From the NCBI RefSeq assembly GCF_001941825.1, contig NZ_CP019038.1, positions 3,906,001-3,970,000 of the forward strand: DNA of 64,000 nt, written 5' to 3'. Below, in pieces: positions 1 through 9,323 of the stretch. The translations under genes were made by a program, and so were the position numbers. Numbering within the stretch: position 1 is the stretch's first letter; the number at the start of each line of letters is the position of its first letter. This stretch comes from Massilia putida (lineage in GTDB: Bacteria > Pseudomonadota > Gammaproteobacteria > Burkholderiales > Burkholderiaceae_D). Below the pieces are notes generated by a model. The model saw only the letters and a list, made by a program, of their open reading frames with translations. It did not search any database and was not told where the DNA came from.

Positions 1-2
1 CG

Positions 3-674
3 GGCTTGATCGAACGGAATAGCGCGACCTTGTTCCCGCCCGCCGGCCCGGCCCCGTTGACCGCACTGGCGCTGGCGGCCGTGGCCCTCGTCGGCGCGGA
101 AACCTCCACGAGCGCCGACCCGTGGACCAGCACCCACGGCTGGCGCATGAACGGCACGTATCGCCGCCGCCTGGCGTTCGGCGACGAGTACGCGGCCACG
201 ACCCAGGCCAAGGTTTATGCAATCGACATGACCTATCATTCGCATGGGTGGACGCTCGAAGCGGACGGCAAGCCGCATCCGCTGGCGCTGGTGTCGCGCC
301 ACGACGGGCGCTACGCGATCCGCCTGGACGGCCAGGCCATCCAGGGCACCGTGCGGCGCGACGGCGAAACGCTGCATGTCTTCACGGGCGGCAAGCATCA
401 CGTGCTGGCCTGGAACGATCCGCTCGCGCATGCGGGCGAGCATGAAACGGCGGACGGCCGCCTGACGGCGCCGATGCCGGGCAAGGTGGTGGCGGTGATC
501 GCGTCCAACGGGCAGCTCGTGAAAAAGGGCGAGCCGCTCGTGATCATGGAAGCGATGAAGATGGAACACACGATTGCCGCGCCGAGCGACGGCCTGGTCG
601 AGGAAGTCTTGTACCAGGTCGGCGACCAGGTCGCGGATGGCGCACCGCTGCTGGCGTTCAAAGCGGCAGCATAA
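3..674 (+). CDS. acetyl/propionyl/methylcrotonyl-CoA carboxylase biotin-containing subunit, C-terminal part
   Basis: This is the 3' end of a biotin-dependent acyl-CoA carboxylase alpha subunit; the biotin carboxylase domain lies before the window. The visible part holds the BT-like beta-rich linker and then a biotinyl carrier domain with the biotin-accepting motif EAMKM near residue 184, in which the lysine is biotinylated, preceded by the typical APMPGKV turn. The HMG-CoA lyase gene 1.1 kb downstream in the same direction suggests the methylcrotonyl-CoA carboxylase of leucine breakdown (mccA/liuD). This part of the protein alone does not separate it from propionyl- or geranyl-CoA carboxylase. 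The reading frame is open to the window edge. Confidence 0.88.
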   Translation, partial: GLIERNSATLFPPAGPAPLTALALAAVALVGAETSTSADPWTSTHGWRMNGTYRRRLAFGDEYAATTQAKVYAIDMTYHSHGWTLEADGKPHPLALVSRHDGRYAIRLDGQAIQGTVRRDGETLHVFTGGKHHVLAWNDPLAHAGEHETADGRLTAPMPGKVVAVIASNGQLVKKGEPLVIMEAMKMEHTIAAPSDGLVEEVLYQVGDQVADGAPLLAFKAAA

Positions 675-816
675 GCAGCAAAGAGTAAGCAAGAACGGGC
701 TCTATCGGGCCACGCGATGGACGCCGCGCCGCCAGCCCAGAAGGCAATGGCGCACGCGGCGTCGAATGACCAACGAGACAGCAAACGCAATCCATAAAAA
801 TTATCAGGAGACGAAT

Positions 817-1758
817 ATGCGGATACTGCTGTACCGGGGAGACGGTGTCATCGAACCGTGGGCCCGTGATTTTTCCGATGCATTGCCGCACGCCGACATC
901 GTCTTGTGGCACGAGAAGATGTCGCTGGCATCGCTGGCGCCTTGCGATTACGCCGTGGTGTGGGCGCCGACGCCCCGCCTGCTCGACCAGCTCGCCCATG
1001 TGAAAGCCATCTTCCTGATGGGCGCCGGTGTCGACGCGCTGCTGAAATTCGGCGACGCGCTGCCGCCGGTGCCCATCGTCCGGCTGGGCGATGCGGGCAT
1101 GGCCGAGCAGATGGCGGAGTACGTGGTGTATGCGACCTTGCGCTACTTCCGCCGCTTCGACGACTACGAGCAGCAGGCGCGCCAGGGCATCTGGAACCCG
1201 CTGGAAACGCGCCGCCGCAAGGCCGATTTCACGGTCGGCGTGCTGGGCCTCGGCAAGCTCGGGAAACCCGTGCTGCGCGCGCTGCGCCAGCTCGGGTTTC
1301 CCGTGTGCGGCTGGAGCCGTTCCGCGCGCGACCTGCCCGGCGTCGAGTGCTTCGCCGGCATGGAAGCGCTCGACGATTTCCTGTCCGGCACGCAGGTCCT
1401 CGTCTGCATGCTGCCGCTCACGCCCGAGACGACGAACCTGCTCGACCGCGCGCGCCTGTCGCAGCTGCCCCAGGGCGCGTATCTGATCAACGTGGCGCGC
1501 GGCGCCCAGGTGGCCGAGCCGGATTTGCTGGCGCTGATCCGCTCGGGCCACATCGCGGGCGCCACGCTGGACGTGTTCCGCAACGAACCGCTGCCGGCAC
1601 CGCATCCGTTCTGGAACGAGCCGCGCATCACCATCACGCCGCACATCTCGGCCCTCACCCTGCGCGAGGAGGCGGTGCGCCAGATCGCCGCCAAGATCGG
1701 GAAGCTGGAACGGGGCGAGGCCATCGACGACATCGTCGACCGCGCCCGCGGCTACTAG
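817..1758 (+). CDS. ghrA: glyoxylate/hydroxypyruvate reductase A-type 2-hydroxyacid dehydrogenase
   Basis: A 313-residue NAD(P)H-dependent D-2-hydroxyacid dehydrogenase, expected to reduce glyoxylate or hydroxypyruvate in the cytoplasm. The Rossmann motif VGVLGLGKLG is visible, and the catalytic trio appears as the Arg in NVARGAQVAE, the Glu in FRNEPLP and the His in ITPHISAL. Length and motif spacing match GhrA. The start at 817 is chosen because CAGGAG lies 6 bases upstream; the frame stays open further upstream, but without family similarity. It sits between the carboxylase subunit and HMG-CoA lyase, 9 bases before the latter, so it is probably co-transcribed with the leucine-degradation genes although its reaction is not part of that pathway. 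Confidence 0.87.
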   Translation: MRILLYRGDGVIEPWARDFSDALPHADIVLWHEKMSLASLAPCDYAVVWAPTPRLLDQLAHVKAIFLMGAGVDALLKFGDALPPVPIVRLGDAGMAEQMAEYVVYATLRYFRRFDDYEQQARQGIWNPLETRRRKADFTVGVLGLGKLGKPVLRALRQLGFPVCGWSRSARDLPGVECFAGMEALDDFLSGTQVLVCMLPLTPETTNLLDRARLSQLPQGAYLINVARGAQVAEPDLLALIRSGHIAGATLDVFRNEPLPAPHPFWNEPRITITPHISALTLREEAVRQIAAKIGKLERGEAIDDIVDRARGY

Positions 1759-1767
1759 GAAACCATC

Positions 1768-2682
1768 ATGCACAGTCAACTGCCGAAACAAGTCAAACTC
1801 GTCGAAGTCGGCCCGCGCGACGGACTGCAAAACGAAAAGGAAGCGGTGTCCGCAGCGGTCAAGATCGAACTGGTCGACCGCCTGTCGCGCGCCGGCTTTG
1901 CCAACATCGAAGCGGCGTCGTTCGTGTCGCCCAAATGGGTGCCGCAGATGGCCACCAGCACGGAAGTCATGGCCGGCATCGCCCGCCGCGCCGGCACGCT
2001 GTATTCCGCGCTGACGCCGAACATGCAGGGCTTCGAGGCGGCGCTGGCGGCCAAGGCCGATGAAGTCGTGATCTTCGGCTCCGCGTCGGAAGCGTTCTCG
2101 CAGCGGAACATCAACTGCTCGATCGCGGAATCCATCGCGCGCTTCGAGCCGGTGGCCAAGGCCGCGAAAGACCACGGCCTGCGCCTGCGCGGCAGCATCA
2201 GCTGCGCGTTCGGCTGCCCGTACCAGGGCGAGGTGCCTTTGGCGTCCGTCGCCGACGTCGTCGCCCGCATGCGCGACCTGGGCTGCGACGAGATCGACAT
2301 CGCCGACACCATCGGCGTCTCGACCCCGCGCAAGACGCAGGCCGTGATGGACACGGCGGCGCGCGCCTTCGCGCTGGAGCGCATCTCCGGCCATTTCCAC
2401 GACACCTATGGCCAGGCGCTCGCCAACATCTACGCCAGCCTGGAACTGGGCGTCGCGATCTTCCACTCGTCCGTGTCGGGCCTGGGCGGCTGTCCGTATG
2501 CCAAGGGCGCGACGGGCAATGTGGCGACGGAGGACGTGGTCTACATGCTGAACGGCCTCGGGATCGACACGGGCATCGATCTCGATCTCGTTGTGGATGC
2601 GGGGCAATTCATTTCACAGCAACTGGGCCGCAAGGGTGCAAGCCGGGCCGGCAACGCATTGCTGGCGAAGCGGGTCGTGTAA
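1768..2682 (+). CDS. mvaB: hydroxymethylglutaryl-CoA lyase
   Basis: A 304-residue HMG-CoA lyase, which splits 3-hydroxy-3-methylglutaryl-CoA into acetoacetate and acetyl-CoA, the last step of leucine degradation. The N-terminal VEVGPRDGLQNE motif of the DRE-TIM metallolyases is present, as is the HMG-CoA lyase signature GLGGCPYAKGATGN near the C-terminus with its active-site cysteine, and a metal-binding HFHDTYG stretch. Length is normal for bacteria. It starts 9 bases after the dehydrogenase gene. A strong hairpin lies about 40 bases after its stop and may end the transcript. Confidence 0.95.
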   Translation: MHSQLPKQVKLVEVGPRDGLQNEKEAVSAAVKIELVDRLSRAGFANIEAASFVSPKWVPQMATSTEVMAGIARRAGTLYSALTPNMQGFEAALAAKADEVVIFGSASEAFSQRNINCSIAESIARFEPVAKAAKDHGLRLRGSISCAFGCPYQGEVPLASVADVVARMRDLGCDEIDIADTIGVSTPRKTQAVMDTAARAFALERISGHFHDTYGQALANIYASLELGVAIFHSSVSGLGGCPYAKGATGNVATEDVVYMLNGLGIDTGIDLDLVVDAGQFISQQLGRKGASRAGNALLAKRVV

Positions 2683-2721
2683 TGCGGAAAGCAAGTGCGC
2701 CTGCCGGGCGCACGAACGAAA

Positions 2722-2747
2722 AAGGCCGACGATCTCTCGTCGGCCTT
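2722..2747. terminator. bidirectional intrinsic terminator between mvaB and tRNA-Pro
   Basis: A perfect 11-bp inverted repeat (AAGGCCGACGA and its complement) encloses a 4-base loop. Read on the minus strand, the stem is followed by a run of five T just after the tRNA 3' end; on the plus strand it lies 40 bases after the mvaB stop. It therefore probably terminates the tRNA and may also terminate mvaB. Confidence 0.82.
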
Positions 2748-2757
2748 CTTGATATAC

Positions 2758-2834
<77 letters not shown>

Positions 2835-2918
2835 AAGACAGCCATCATACCGTCCGGACGCCATCGCGGTCAAGGAAAGCGCTTGTGTCCGTGGTTTTCT
2901 CACTCATAGGGCGAAGAC

Positions 2919-3548
2919 GTGACGTTTGCAATCGACCACATCGACGGCGGCTTCGGGAGCGCCCTGCTGGAGCGCAAGCAGGCCAACCGCATCGCGGCCG
3001 GCATCGCGCTGTCGGTGGCCGCCCACGCATTGCTGCTCGCGCTCTACCGCCAGCCCGTCACGACCTTCCCCGCCGCGCCGCCGGAACGGCTCACCATCCG
3101 CCTGCAGGCCGCGCCGCCGCCGGCGGAAGTGAGACCGGCCGAGGCGCCTGCCGTGCCGCGCGCGCCGCGTCCCGCGAAGAAAACCCGTCCCGTGATCGCC
3201 GTCGCACCGGAAAAACGCCAGTCGACCGGGGAAACCTATGCCGTCAAGCCGGCACCGGAAACGCCTGCGCCGCCGTCCGCGCCCGCGGCGGCGACGCAGC
3301 ACTTCGACCTCGACGCCGCCCGCAGCATGGCGCGCGGCATGGCGACGAAGCTGGCCAACGAGCCCGATCCCGACAAGGTGGGCACGGCGCTCGAACGCCT
3401 GCCCAAGCCGCAGCTGCAAACGGAAAGCAAGTTCGAACGGGCGATCAAGCAGGCCAAGCGGCCGGATTGCAAGGATGGCGTGCCCGGGGGGTTGCTGGCG
3501 CCGATCTTTCTTGCGATGGACAAGAAGGATAGTGGGTGCAAGTGGTAG
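2919..3548 (+). CDS. TonB-like N-terminal membrane-anchored protein without a TonB C-terminal domain
   Basis: A 209-residue protein of unknown function. Residues about 24-42 form one transmembrane helix containing SVAAHALLLALY, closely resembling the anchor of TonB/TolA-type energy transducers. A long Pro/Ala/Lys-rich stretch (about 50-130) of the kind that spans the periplasm follows. The last 80 residues are charged and end in two cysteines (DCKDGVPGG and SGCKW) and do not resemble the TonB C-terminal fold. The gene stands alone between tRNA-Pro and a repeat element. It may be an envelope-spanning or energy-coupling protein; the family is not recognised. Confidence 0.7.
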   Translation: MTFAIDHIDGGFGSALLERKQANRIAAGIALSVAAHALLLALYRQPVTTFPAAPPERLTIRLQAAPPPAEVRPAEAPAVPRAPRPAKKTRPVIAVAPEKRQSTGETYAVKPAPETPAPPSAPAAATQHFDLDAARSMARGMATKLANEPDPDKVGTALERLPKPQLQTESKFERAIKQAKRPDCKDGVPGGLLAPIFLAMDKKDSGCKW

Positions 3549-3553
3549 CTGCC

Positions 3554-3700
3554 CGTCGTTCCCGCGAAAACAGAAATAGTGCCCCGGCACTATTCCCTCC
3601 ATACTGAGCAACAAAATTCAGTACATCGGAAATACGATCAGCGCTTTCAAAGTCCGACTTCGGAGCTTCAGCATCGATTCCCGCCTGCGCGGGAACGACG
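3554..3700. repeat. interspersed inverted-repeat element, family A copy 1
   Basis: The element is bounded by a perfect 13-bp inverted repeat, CGTCGTTCCCGCG at 3554-3566 and its complement at 3688-3700. Inside are CCATACTGAGC and a GCTTCAGCAT-type block preceded by CCGACTTCGG. The same blocks recur at 18363-18468 and 26026-26135. No coding content. It lies between two convergent genes, where such elements often serve as transcript ends. Confidence 0.8.
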
Positions 3701-3718
3701 ACGTTTTACGTTGCGGGT

Positions 3719-4627
3719 TTATTCACCGCCCTTGATCTGCAACGCCCGCTCATACAAGGCATTCTTCTTTTTCCCCGTGATCTGCGCCGCCAGCGCCGCC
3801 GCCTGCTTCACCGAGCATTCTTCCAGCAGGATACGCAGGACGCGCTCCGCCTCCACATCGCCCTCGTCGTCATCGGCCTGCGCGCCTTCGACCAGCACGA
3901 CGAATTCGCCGCGCTCGCGGTTCGCGTCGGCTTTTACCCACGCGAGCGCTTCGCTGAGCGGGCAACGGTGGATTTCCTCGAACAACTTGGTGAGCTCGCG
4001 CGCAAAGACCACCTGGCGCGTCGGCTCGAATGCGGCCGCGAGAGATTCCACACAGTCGGTGATGCGATGCGGTGCCTCATAAAACACGAGCGTCGCCGGC
4101 ACGGACTTGAGCGCGGCCAGTTCCGCTTCGCGCTGCTTCGCCTTCGCCGGCAGGAAGCCGACAAAATAGAAGCGGTCGTTCACGAGGCCACTCGCCGACA
4201 GCGCAGCGATGGCCGCCGATGATCCGGGTACAGGTACAACGTGCAAGCCGGCGTCGCGCACGGCGTCGACGATGCGCGCGCCCGGGTCGGACACGGCCGG
4301 CGTGCCCGCGTCCGACACCAGCGCCACGCGCTCGCCCGCGCGCAGGCGCGTGACGATTTTTTCGGCGACCTCGCGCTCGTTGTGCTGGTGCGCGGCAATC
4401 ATCTGCTTGTTCAAGCCGAAGCGCGTCAGCAGCGCGCCCGTCTTGCGCGTGTCCTCGCAGGCGACGACGTCGGCCAGCAGCAGCACGTGCAGCGCGCGCA
4501 GCGTGATGTCGGTGACGTTGCCGATGGGTGTGGCCACCACGTAAAGCGTTGCGCTAGGATAGGACTGCTGGGCGGCCTCGCCCATGACGGGCAGTTGGGC
4601 GATCTGGCTGGACTGGGTTTCTGTCAT
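3719..4627 (-). CDS. rsmI: 16S rRNA (cytidine(1402)-2'-O)-methyltransferase
   Basis: A 302-residue RsmI, which methylates the ribose of C1402 in 16S rRNA near the decoding centre using S-adenosylmethionine. The tetrapyrrole-methylase fold is recognisable from LYVVATPIGNVTDITLRAL at the N-terminus, the EDTRKTG segment, SDAGTPAVSDPG and the PGSSA turn. The start ATG at 4627 is the first in the conserved region. The frame stays open upstream, but that part is antisense to the neighbouring lpoA-like gene. The gene diverges from that neighbour, with 12 bases between their starts, the same arrangement as E. coli yraL/yraM. Confidence 0.94.
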   Translation of the reverse strand: MTETQSSQIAQLPVMGEAAQQSYPSATLYVVATPIGNVTDITLRALHVLLLADVVACEDTRKTGALLTRFGLNKQMIAAHQHNEREVAEKIVTRLRAGERVALVSDAGTPAVSDPGARIVDAVRDAGLHVVPVPGSSAAIAALSASGLVNDRFYFVGFLPAKAKQREAELAALKSVPATLVFYEAPHRITDCVESLAAAFEPTRQVVFARELTKLFEEIHRCPLSEALAWVKADANRERGEFVVLVEGAQADDDEGDVEAERVLRILLEECSVKQAAALAAQITGKKKNALYERALQIKGGE

Positions 4628-4639
4628 GTTGGGGATCGG

Positions 4640-5857
4640 ATGCGGATGAACATTCTCGCGGCGTCGTGCGCCCGGCTGGCCTGGCTTCTCATCGCGATGA
4701 GCGTAGGCGGCCAGCCCAAAGCCGGCACGCCATGTGCCGGGCCGCAGCGATTGTGCGCGTCCGTGGACACTAACACAAGTGCGCACGCGTTCACCCTCGC
4801 CATGCTGGGCGATCCCGCCATCCAGCCGCGGCCCGCCAGACCGCAAGCGAACGAGCCGTCCCCGCCGCCACCGCCATCCAATACCCCCATCCGCATCGCC
4901 CTGCTGCTGCCGATGCGATCGAGGACGCTGGCCGCTGCCGCCGAGGCCGTGCGCGCCGGTTTCATGGCCGGGATGGACCGCGACGGCACCGGCTTCAAGG
5001 CCGAGGTGGTCCCGACGGGCGACGCCCCGCGCGACGTGCTCGACGCCTACGCGCGCGCGGCGGTGGCCAGCGACATCATCGTGGGGCCGCTCGCGCGTGC
5101 CGCCGTCGCCGCGCTGGCCGACAGCGATGCCGTCACACGGCCGACCGTCGTGCTGAGCGTGCCCGAAGGACGGACGACGGTGCCGCGAGCGATGCTCGTG
5201 GCCGGGCTGTCGGTCGAGGACGAGGCGCGCCAGGTGGCCGACTGGGCCGCGCGCGAGCATCCGCATGGCCGCGCCCTGATCCTGACGGGCGGCGCGGCCT
5301 GGGCGCAGCGCGCGGCCGGCGCGTTCGAGGCGCGCTGGACCCAGCTGGGGCACACGGCCCAGCGCTTCGCCGTGCCGTCCGGCGACGACCTGAAACAGAA
5401 GCTGGAGATCGACCCGCCCGACCTGCTGTTCGCCGCGCTCGACAGCGCAGCGCTGCGTCACGTGCGCGCCCTCGCCGGCGCCGCGATCCCCTGCTACGGC
5501 GGCGGCGCGGCCAATCCGGGTCGCACGGCGGAACCAGGCGCATCGAGCCTGGACGGCGTGCGCATCCTCGATTTGCCCTGGATCGTGCTGCCGGACCACC
5601 CGGTCGTGATGGTCTATCCGCGGCCGCTGAATGCGGAACAGCCGCTCGACATGGACCGTCTGTACGCGCTCGGCATCGACGCCTTCCGCGTCGCGCGCGA
5701 ACTGGCGCTGCGGGGTGGCGCGCCGTTCGTCATCGATGGCGTCACGGGCCGGCTCGACGTGGGCACCGGCCCCGGCGGCCAGCTGCAATTGCAGCGGCGC
5801 GAAGCGGCCGTCGTCGTCCGCGCCGGCGCGTTCGAGCCCGTGGACAGGGAACGCTGA
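4640..5857 (+). CDS. lpoA: LpoA/LppC-like penicillin-binding protein activator
   Basis: A protein of about 405 residues resembling the C-terminal, periplasmic-binding-fold half of LpoA (LppC family), which in enterobacteria activates PBP1A from the outer membrane. The fold starts at about residue 90 with IRIALLLPM and includes the DIIVGPL segment. The N-terminal TPR region of E. coli LpoA is missing, so the protein is much shorter than the 678-residue homologue. A hydrophobic N-terminus suggests export, but I see no clean lipobox. A second ATG at 4646 is possible. One base separates its stop from yraN. Confidence 0.78.
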   Translation: MRMNILAASCARLAWLLIAMSVGGQPKAGTPCAGPQRLCASVDTNTSAHAFTLAMLGDPAIQPRPARPQANEPSPPPPPSNTPIRIALLLPMRSRTLAAAAEAVRAGFMAGMDRDGTGFKAEVVPTGDAPRDVLDAYARAAVASDIIVGPLARAAVAALADSDAVTRPTVVLSVPEGRTTVPRAMLVAGLSVEDEARQVADWAAREHPHGRALILTGGAAWAQRAAGAFEARWTQLGHTAQRFAVPSGDDLKQKLEIDPPDLLFAALDSAALRHVRALAGAAIPCYGGGAANPGRTAEPGASSLDGVRILDLPWIVLPDHPVVMVYPRPLNAEQPLDMDRLYALGIDAFRVARELALRGGAPFVIDGVTGRLDVGTGPGGQLQLQRREAAVVVRAGAFEPVDRER

Positions 5858-5858
5858 C

Positions 5859-6224
5859 ATGTGGCCGACCCGCCTGTCGCGCAAGCAGGAACAGGGCAGG
5901 CAATGGGAAGCGGTGGCGCTGGCGTATCTTGAGCGTCACGGTCTCGTCGCGGTGGAAGCGAATTTCCGGTGCAAGCTGGGAGAAATCGACCTGATCCTGC
6001 GCGACGGCGCCACGCTCGTCTTCGTCGAAGTGCGCCAGCGTGCGGCGGGCGCCCCCGTGAGCGCGGCGGCCAGCATCGGCCCGGCCAAGATCCGCCGCAT
6101 CATCCGCGCCGCCCAGGTCTATTTACAGCAACTCGACCGCCTGCCGGCCTGCCGCATCGACGTGATCGCCATCGACGGCGACAATATCGAATGGCTAAGG
6201 AACGCCATTGAAACAAGCGTTTGA
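5859..6224 (+). CDS. yraN: YraN family protein (UPF0102)
   Basis: A 121-residue UPF0102 protein with the restriction-endonuclease-like fold. Seen here are the KQEQGRQWE start, the conserved GEIDLILRDG segment and VFVEVRQR, which together supply the acidic and polar core residues of the family. Its function is not firmly established. It follows the lpoA-like gene by one base and lies in the conserved rsmI-lpoA-yraN-diaA-dolP neighbourhood. Its last codons and stop fall inside the left arm of a long inverted repeat, so the repeat probably forms its transcript end. Confidence 0.9.
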   Translation: MWPTRLSRKQEQGRQWEAVALAYLERHGLVAVEANFRCKLGEIDLILRDGATLVFVEVRQRAAGAPVSAAASIGPAKIRRIIRAAQVYLQQLDRLPACRIDVIAIDGDNIEWLRNAIETSV

Positions 6225-6332
6225 AAACCTGCTGCGCGTTGCAGTTTTGGCTTGCGATGCTCGCTGTACTATTCGTACAGCTGCGCTTCCCGGCCAAAAC
6301 TGCTGCCGCTCGCGACGGTTTTCAAAGGCTTG
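6214..6332. repeat. long nested inverted repeat, family B copy 1
   Basis: Three nested inverted segments share one axis: CAAGCGTTTGAAAACC (6214-6229) with a 15/16 complement at 6317-6332; GCAGTTTTGGC (6241-6251) with its complement at 6293-6303; and GCTGTAC (6263-6269) with GTACAGC (6275-6281). The core CTTGCGATGCTCGCTGTACT recurs at 15802. The RNA should form a hairpin of about 119 bases. Confidence 0.82.
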
Positions 6333-6383
6333 CAAGTGTAAGCATTTTTTGCTGGCCTTGATCGCCGGGCATTGCCACTGCAC

Positions 6384-7640
<1,257 letters not shown>

Positions 7641-7722
7641 GACATCGGCTTAAAGACAGCGCTTAAAGACAGCGGCTTATAATGGTGACGTCGCCTGATG
7701 GGTATTGGAGGATGAAGACACC

Positions 7723-8229
7723 ATGACCACTTCACATCGTGCCTGGCTCAAGCCGGCCGCCATCGGCGCGGCCGTGCTGGCCATCGCCGGCATCGGCTTC
7801 GCCACGTTCAGCCAGCAGCAGCAGGCGCCCGACGTCACGTTCATTTCCATCGATGGCCAGAAGATCAGCTCGCAGGACCTGCGGGGCAAGGTCGTGATGG
7901 TCAATTTCTGGGCGACGTCGTGCGCCACCTGCGTGAAAGAAATGCCGCAGATGGTCGAGACATACAATAAGTTCAAGCAGCACGGCCTGGAATTCGTCGC
8001 CGTGGCGATGAGCTACGATCCGCCGAACTATGTCCTGAACTACACCGAGACGCGCAAGCTGCCATTTAAAGTGGCGCTCGATTCGGGCGGCGACCTAGCC
8101 AAGCAGTTCGGCGACGTCAACATGACGCCGACCACGTTCGTCATCGGCAAGGATGGCAAGATCCTCAAGCGCTATCTGGGCGAGCCGGATTTTGCATCGC
8201 TGCACGCGTTGCTTCAAAAATCCCTGTAG
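7723..8229 (+). CDS. membrane-anchored TlpA-like thiol-disulfide oxidoreductase
   Basis: A 168-residue thioredoxin-fold protein of the TlpA/ResA type. An N-terminal anchor or signal (about 11-30) is followed by a redox domain with the CATC active site at Cys67-Cys70 in NFWATSCATC, the family-typical KVVMVNFWA strand, and the cis-proline region MTPTTFVIG. It is expected to act in the periplasm as a reductant or disulfide exchanger, for example in cytochrome c maturation or protection. The start at 7723 gives a good signal sequence. It lies about 80 bases after dolP and may be a separate unit. Confidence 0.88.
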   Translation: MTTSHRAWLKPAAIGAAVLAIAGIGFATFSQQQQAPDVTFISIDGQKISSQDLRGKVVMVNFWATSCATCVKEMPQMVETYNKFKQHGLEFVAVAMSYDPPNYVLNYTETRKLPFKVALDSGGDLAKQFGDVNMTPTTFVIGKDGKILKRYLGEPDFASLHALLQKSL

Positions 8230-8349
8230 GGTGGACGGCGGCACCCTAACCTTCGAATATTGTTCACGTAACCGCCGGCCACGCGTTCAGCGGACACGAC
8301 ATATTTAATGGCGCGTATCACCGCGTGGATGGCGAGCCGTCCACCCTAC
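8226..8349. repeat. 124-bp element bounded by a perfect 14-bp inverted repeat
   Basis: GTAGGGTGGACGGC at 8226-8239 overlaps the stop of the thioredoxin-like gene, and its exact complement lies at 8336-8349. The enclosed 96 bases have no credible gene. The form is that of a short non-autonomous interspersed element; it may also act as a transcript end for the upstream gene. Confidence 0.75.
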
Positions 8350-8440
8350 CCGTAACGCGACGTTCCCTGCACATCGCTGACGTCCCGCAAATCCTGAGGT
8401 CCGGTTCGGCCCAAGCTTGACGCCGGCAAAGGAGAAACCG

Positions 8441-9073
8441 ATGCGCAAGCTGATCAAGTACGCCCTCATCCCGGGCCTGCTGACGGCGGCAGGCTGCAGC
8501 AGTGTCGATACCGGTCTGCGCAACACCGTGGTGTTGCATTACCAGCATGTTGCCAACGTCCACCGGATCGATTTTACGACCCCCGTCGCGCTGCCGAACC
8601 GCGCGCCCGTGGAGGCCGTGCTGCCGCTCGATTCGCACGGCTTCTGGGCCGTGTTCGTGCTGTGCGGCCTGGACGTCACCGGCGCCAACATTCCGAGCTT
8701 TTATTACGACGTCGACCGCGCCCGCGTCCAGTACGGCGACCGCCGCTTCGGCCCGCTGCGGCCGTACACGCTGCGGCTGGACGACACGGCCGACATCAAC
8801 AGCCGCTTCGACACGCGGACCCTCGCCGACGCGATCGCGGCCGAGATCCAGCGCGGCCCGTCCAGCCAGGTTTTCCGGCACGGCTATTACCCGCACCTCG
8901 ATTACCGCTTCGCCATCTACATCCCAAGTCCGCTCCCCGACTATCCCGGCGACCAGCTGCCCCTGCGCTATGAAGGCGGCCAGACGCTGGCGCTGGGCAA
9001 CGGTTACCCGCCGGCCGACGTCGACTCCGCCGGGCCGCGCGGCTCCGGCATCGCTGCGCATTGCCTGCCCTGA
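8441..9073 (+). CDS. hypothetical lipoprotein
   Basis: A 210-residue predicted lipoprotein of unknown function. The signal peptide ends in TAAGCSS with Cys19 as the lipidated residue. The mature part is rich in aromatic and Asp/Arg residues and has no motif I recognise. AAGGAGA 7 bases upstream supports the start. It follows a repeat element and precedes a small gene in the same direction. Confidence 0.75.
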   Translation: MRKLIKYALIPGLLTAAGCSSVDTGLRNTVVLHYQHVANVHRIDFTTPVALPNRAPVEAVLPLDSHGFWAVFVLCGLDVTGANIPSFYYDVDRARVQYGDRRFGPLRPYTLRLDDTADINSRFDTRTLADAIAAEIQRGPSSQVFRHGYYPHLDYRFAIYIPSPLPDYPGDQLPLRYEGGQTLALGNGYPPADVDSAGPRGSGIAAHCLP

Positions 9074-9109
9074 ACGGCGTAAGCTGGCGTCATCGACACG
9101 GAGACGACC

Positions 9110-9316
9110 ATGAACGCGATCACCGATACATTGACGGTCGAGCAGGCCTACCGGGCCATGCTGGCCTTCCTCGAACGCGAAGTCGAATTGACGGAGTGCA
9201 GCGACCTGGCCGACCTGCTGGCCGGCTACAAGCTGGACGGGGATGGCCGGACGAGCGATCCGGCCCTGTGGGACGAGTGGATGGAAGCCGTCGGGCGGGT
9301 CCGGCAGACGCCGTGA
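9110..9316 (+). CDS. small hypothetical acidic protein
   Basis: A 68-residue acidic protein with a helical N-terminal half (TVEQAYRAMLAFLEREVEL) and a short region that includes DPALWDEWMEAV. GGAG lies about 6 bases before the ATG. Small proteins of this form are common beside housekeeping genes in Burkholderiales, but I do not recognise a function. It ends 7 bases before the helicase gene that converges on it. Confidence 0.65.
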   Translation: MNAITDTLTVEQAYRAMLAFLEREVELTECSDLADLLAGYKLDGDGRTSDPALWDEWMEAVGRVRQTP

Positions 9317-9323
9317 ACCGCGC

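Noticed and set aside
658..2607. A 649-codon open frame on the minus strand opposite ghrA and mvaB
   Set aside because: High-GC third-position artefact: residues are Arg/His/Asp/Val-rich without motif, and it lies antisense to two well-supported enzymes.
4241..4639. Upstream extension of the lpoA-like frame
   Set aside because: This part is antisense to rsmI and lacks family similarity; the signal-like N-terminus begins at 4640.
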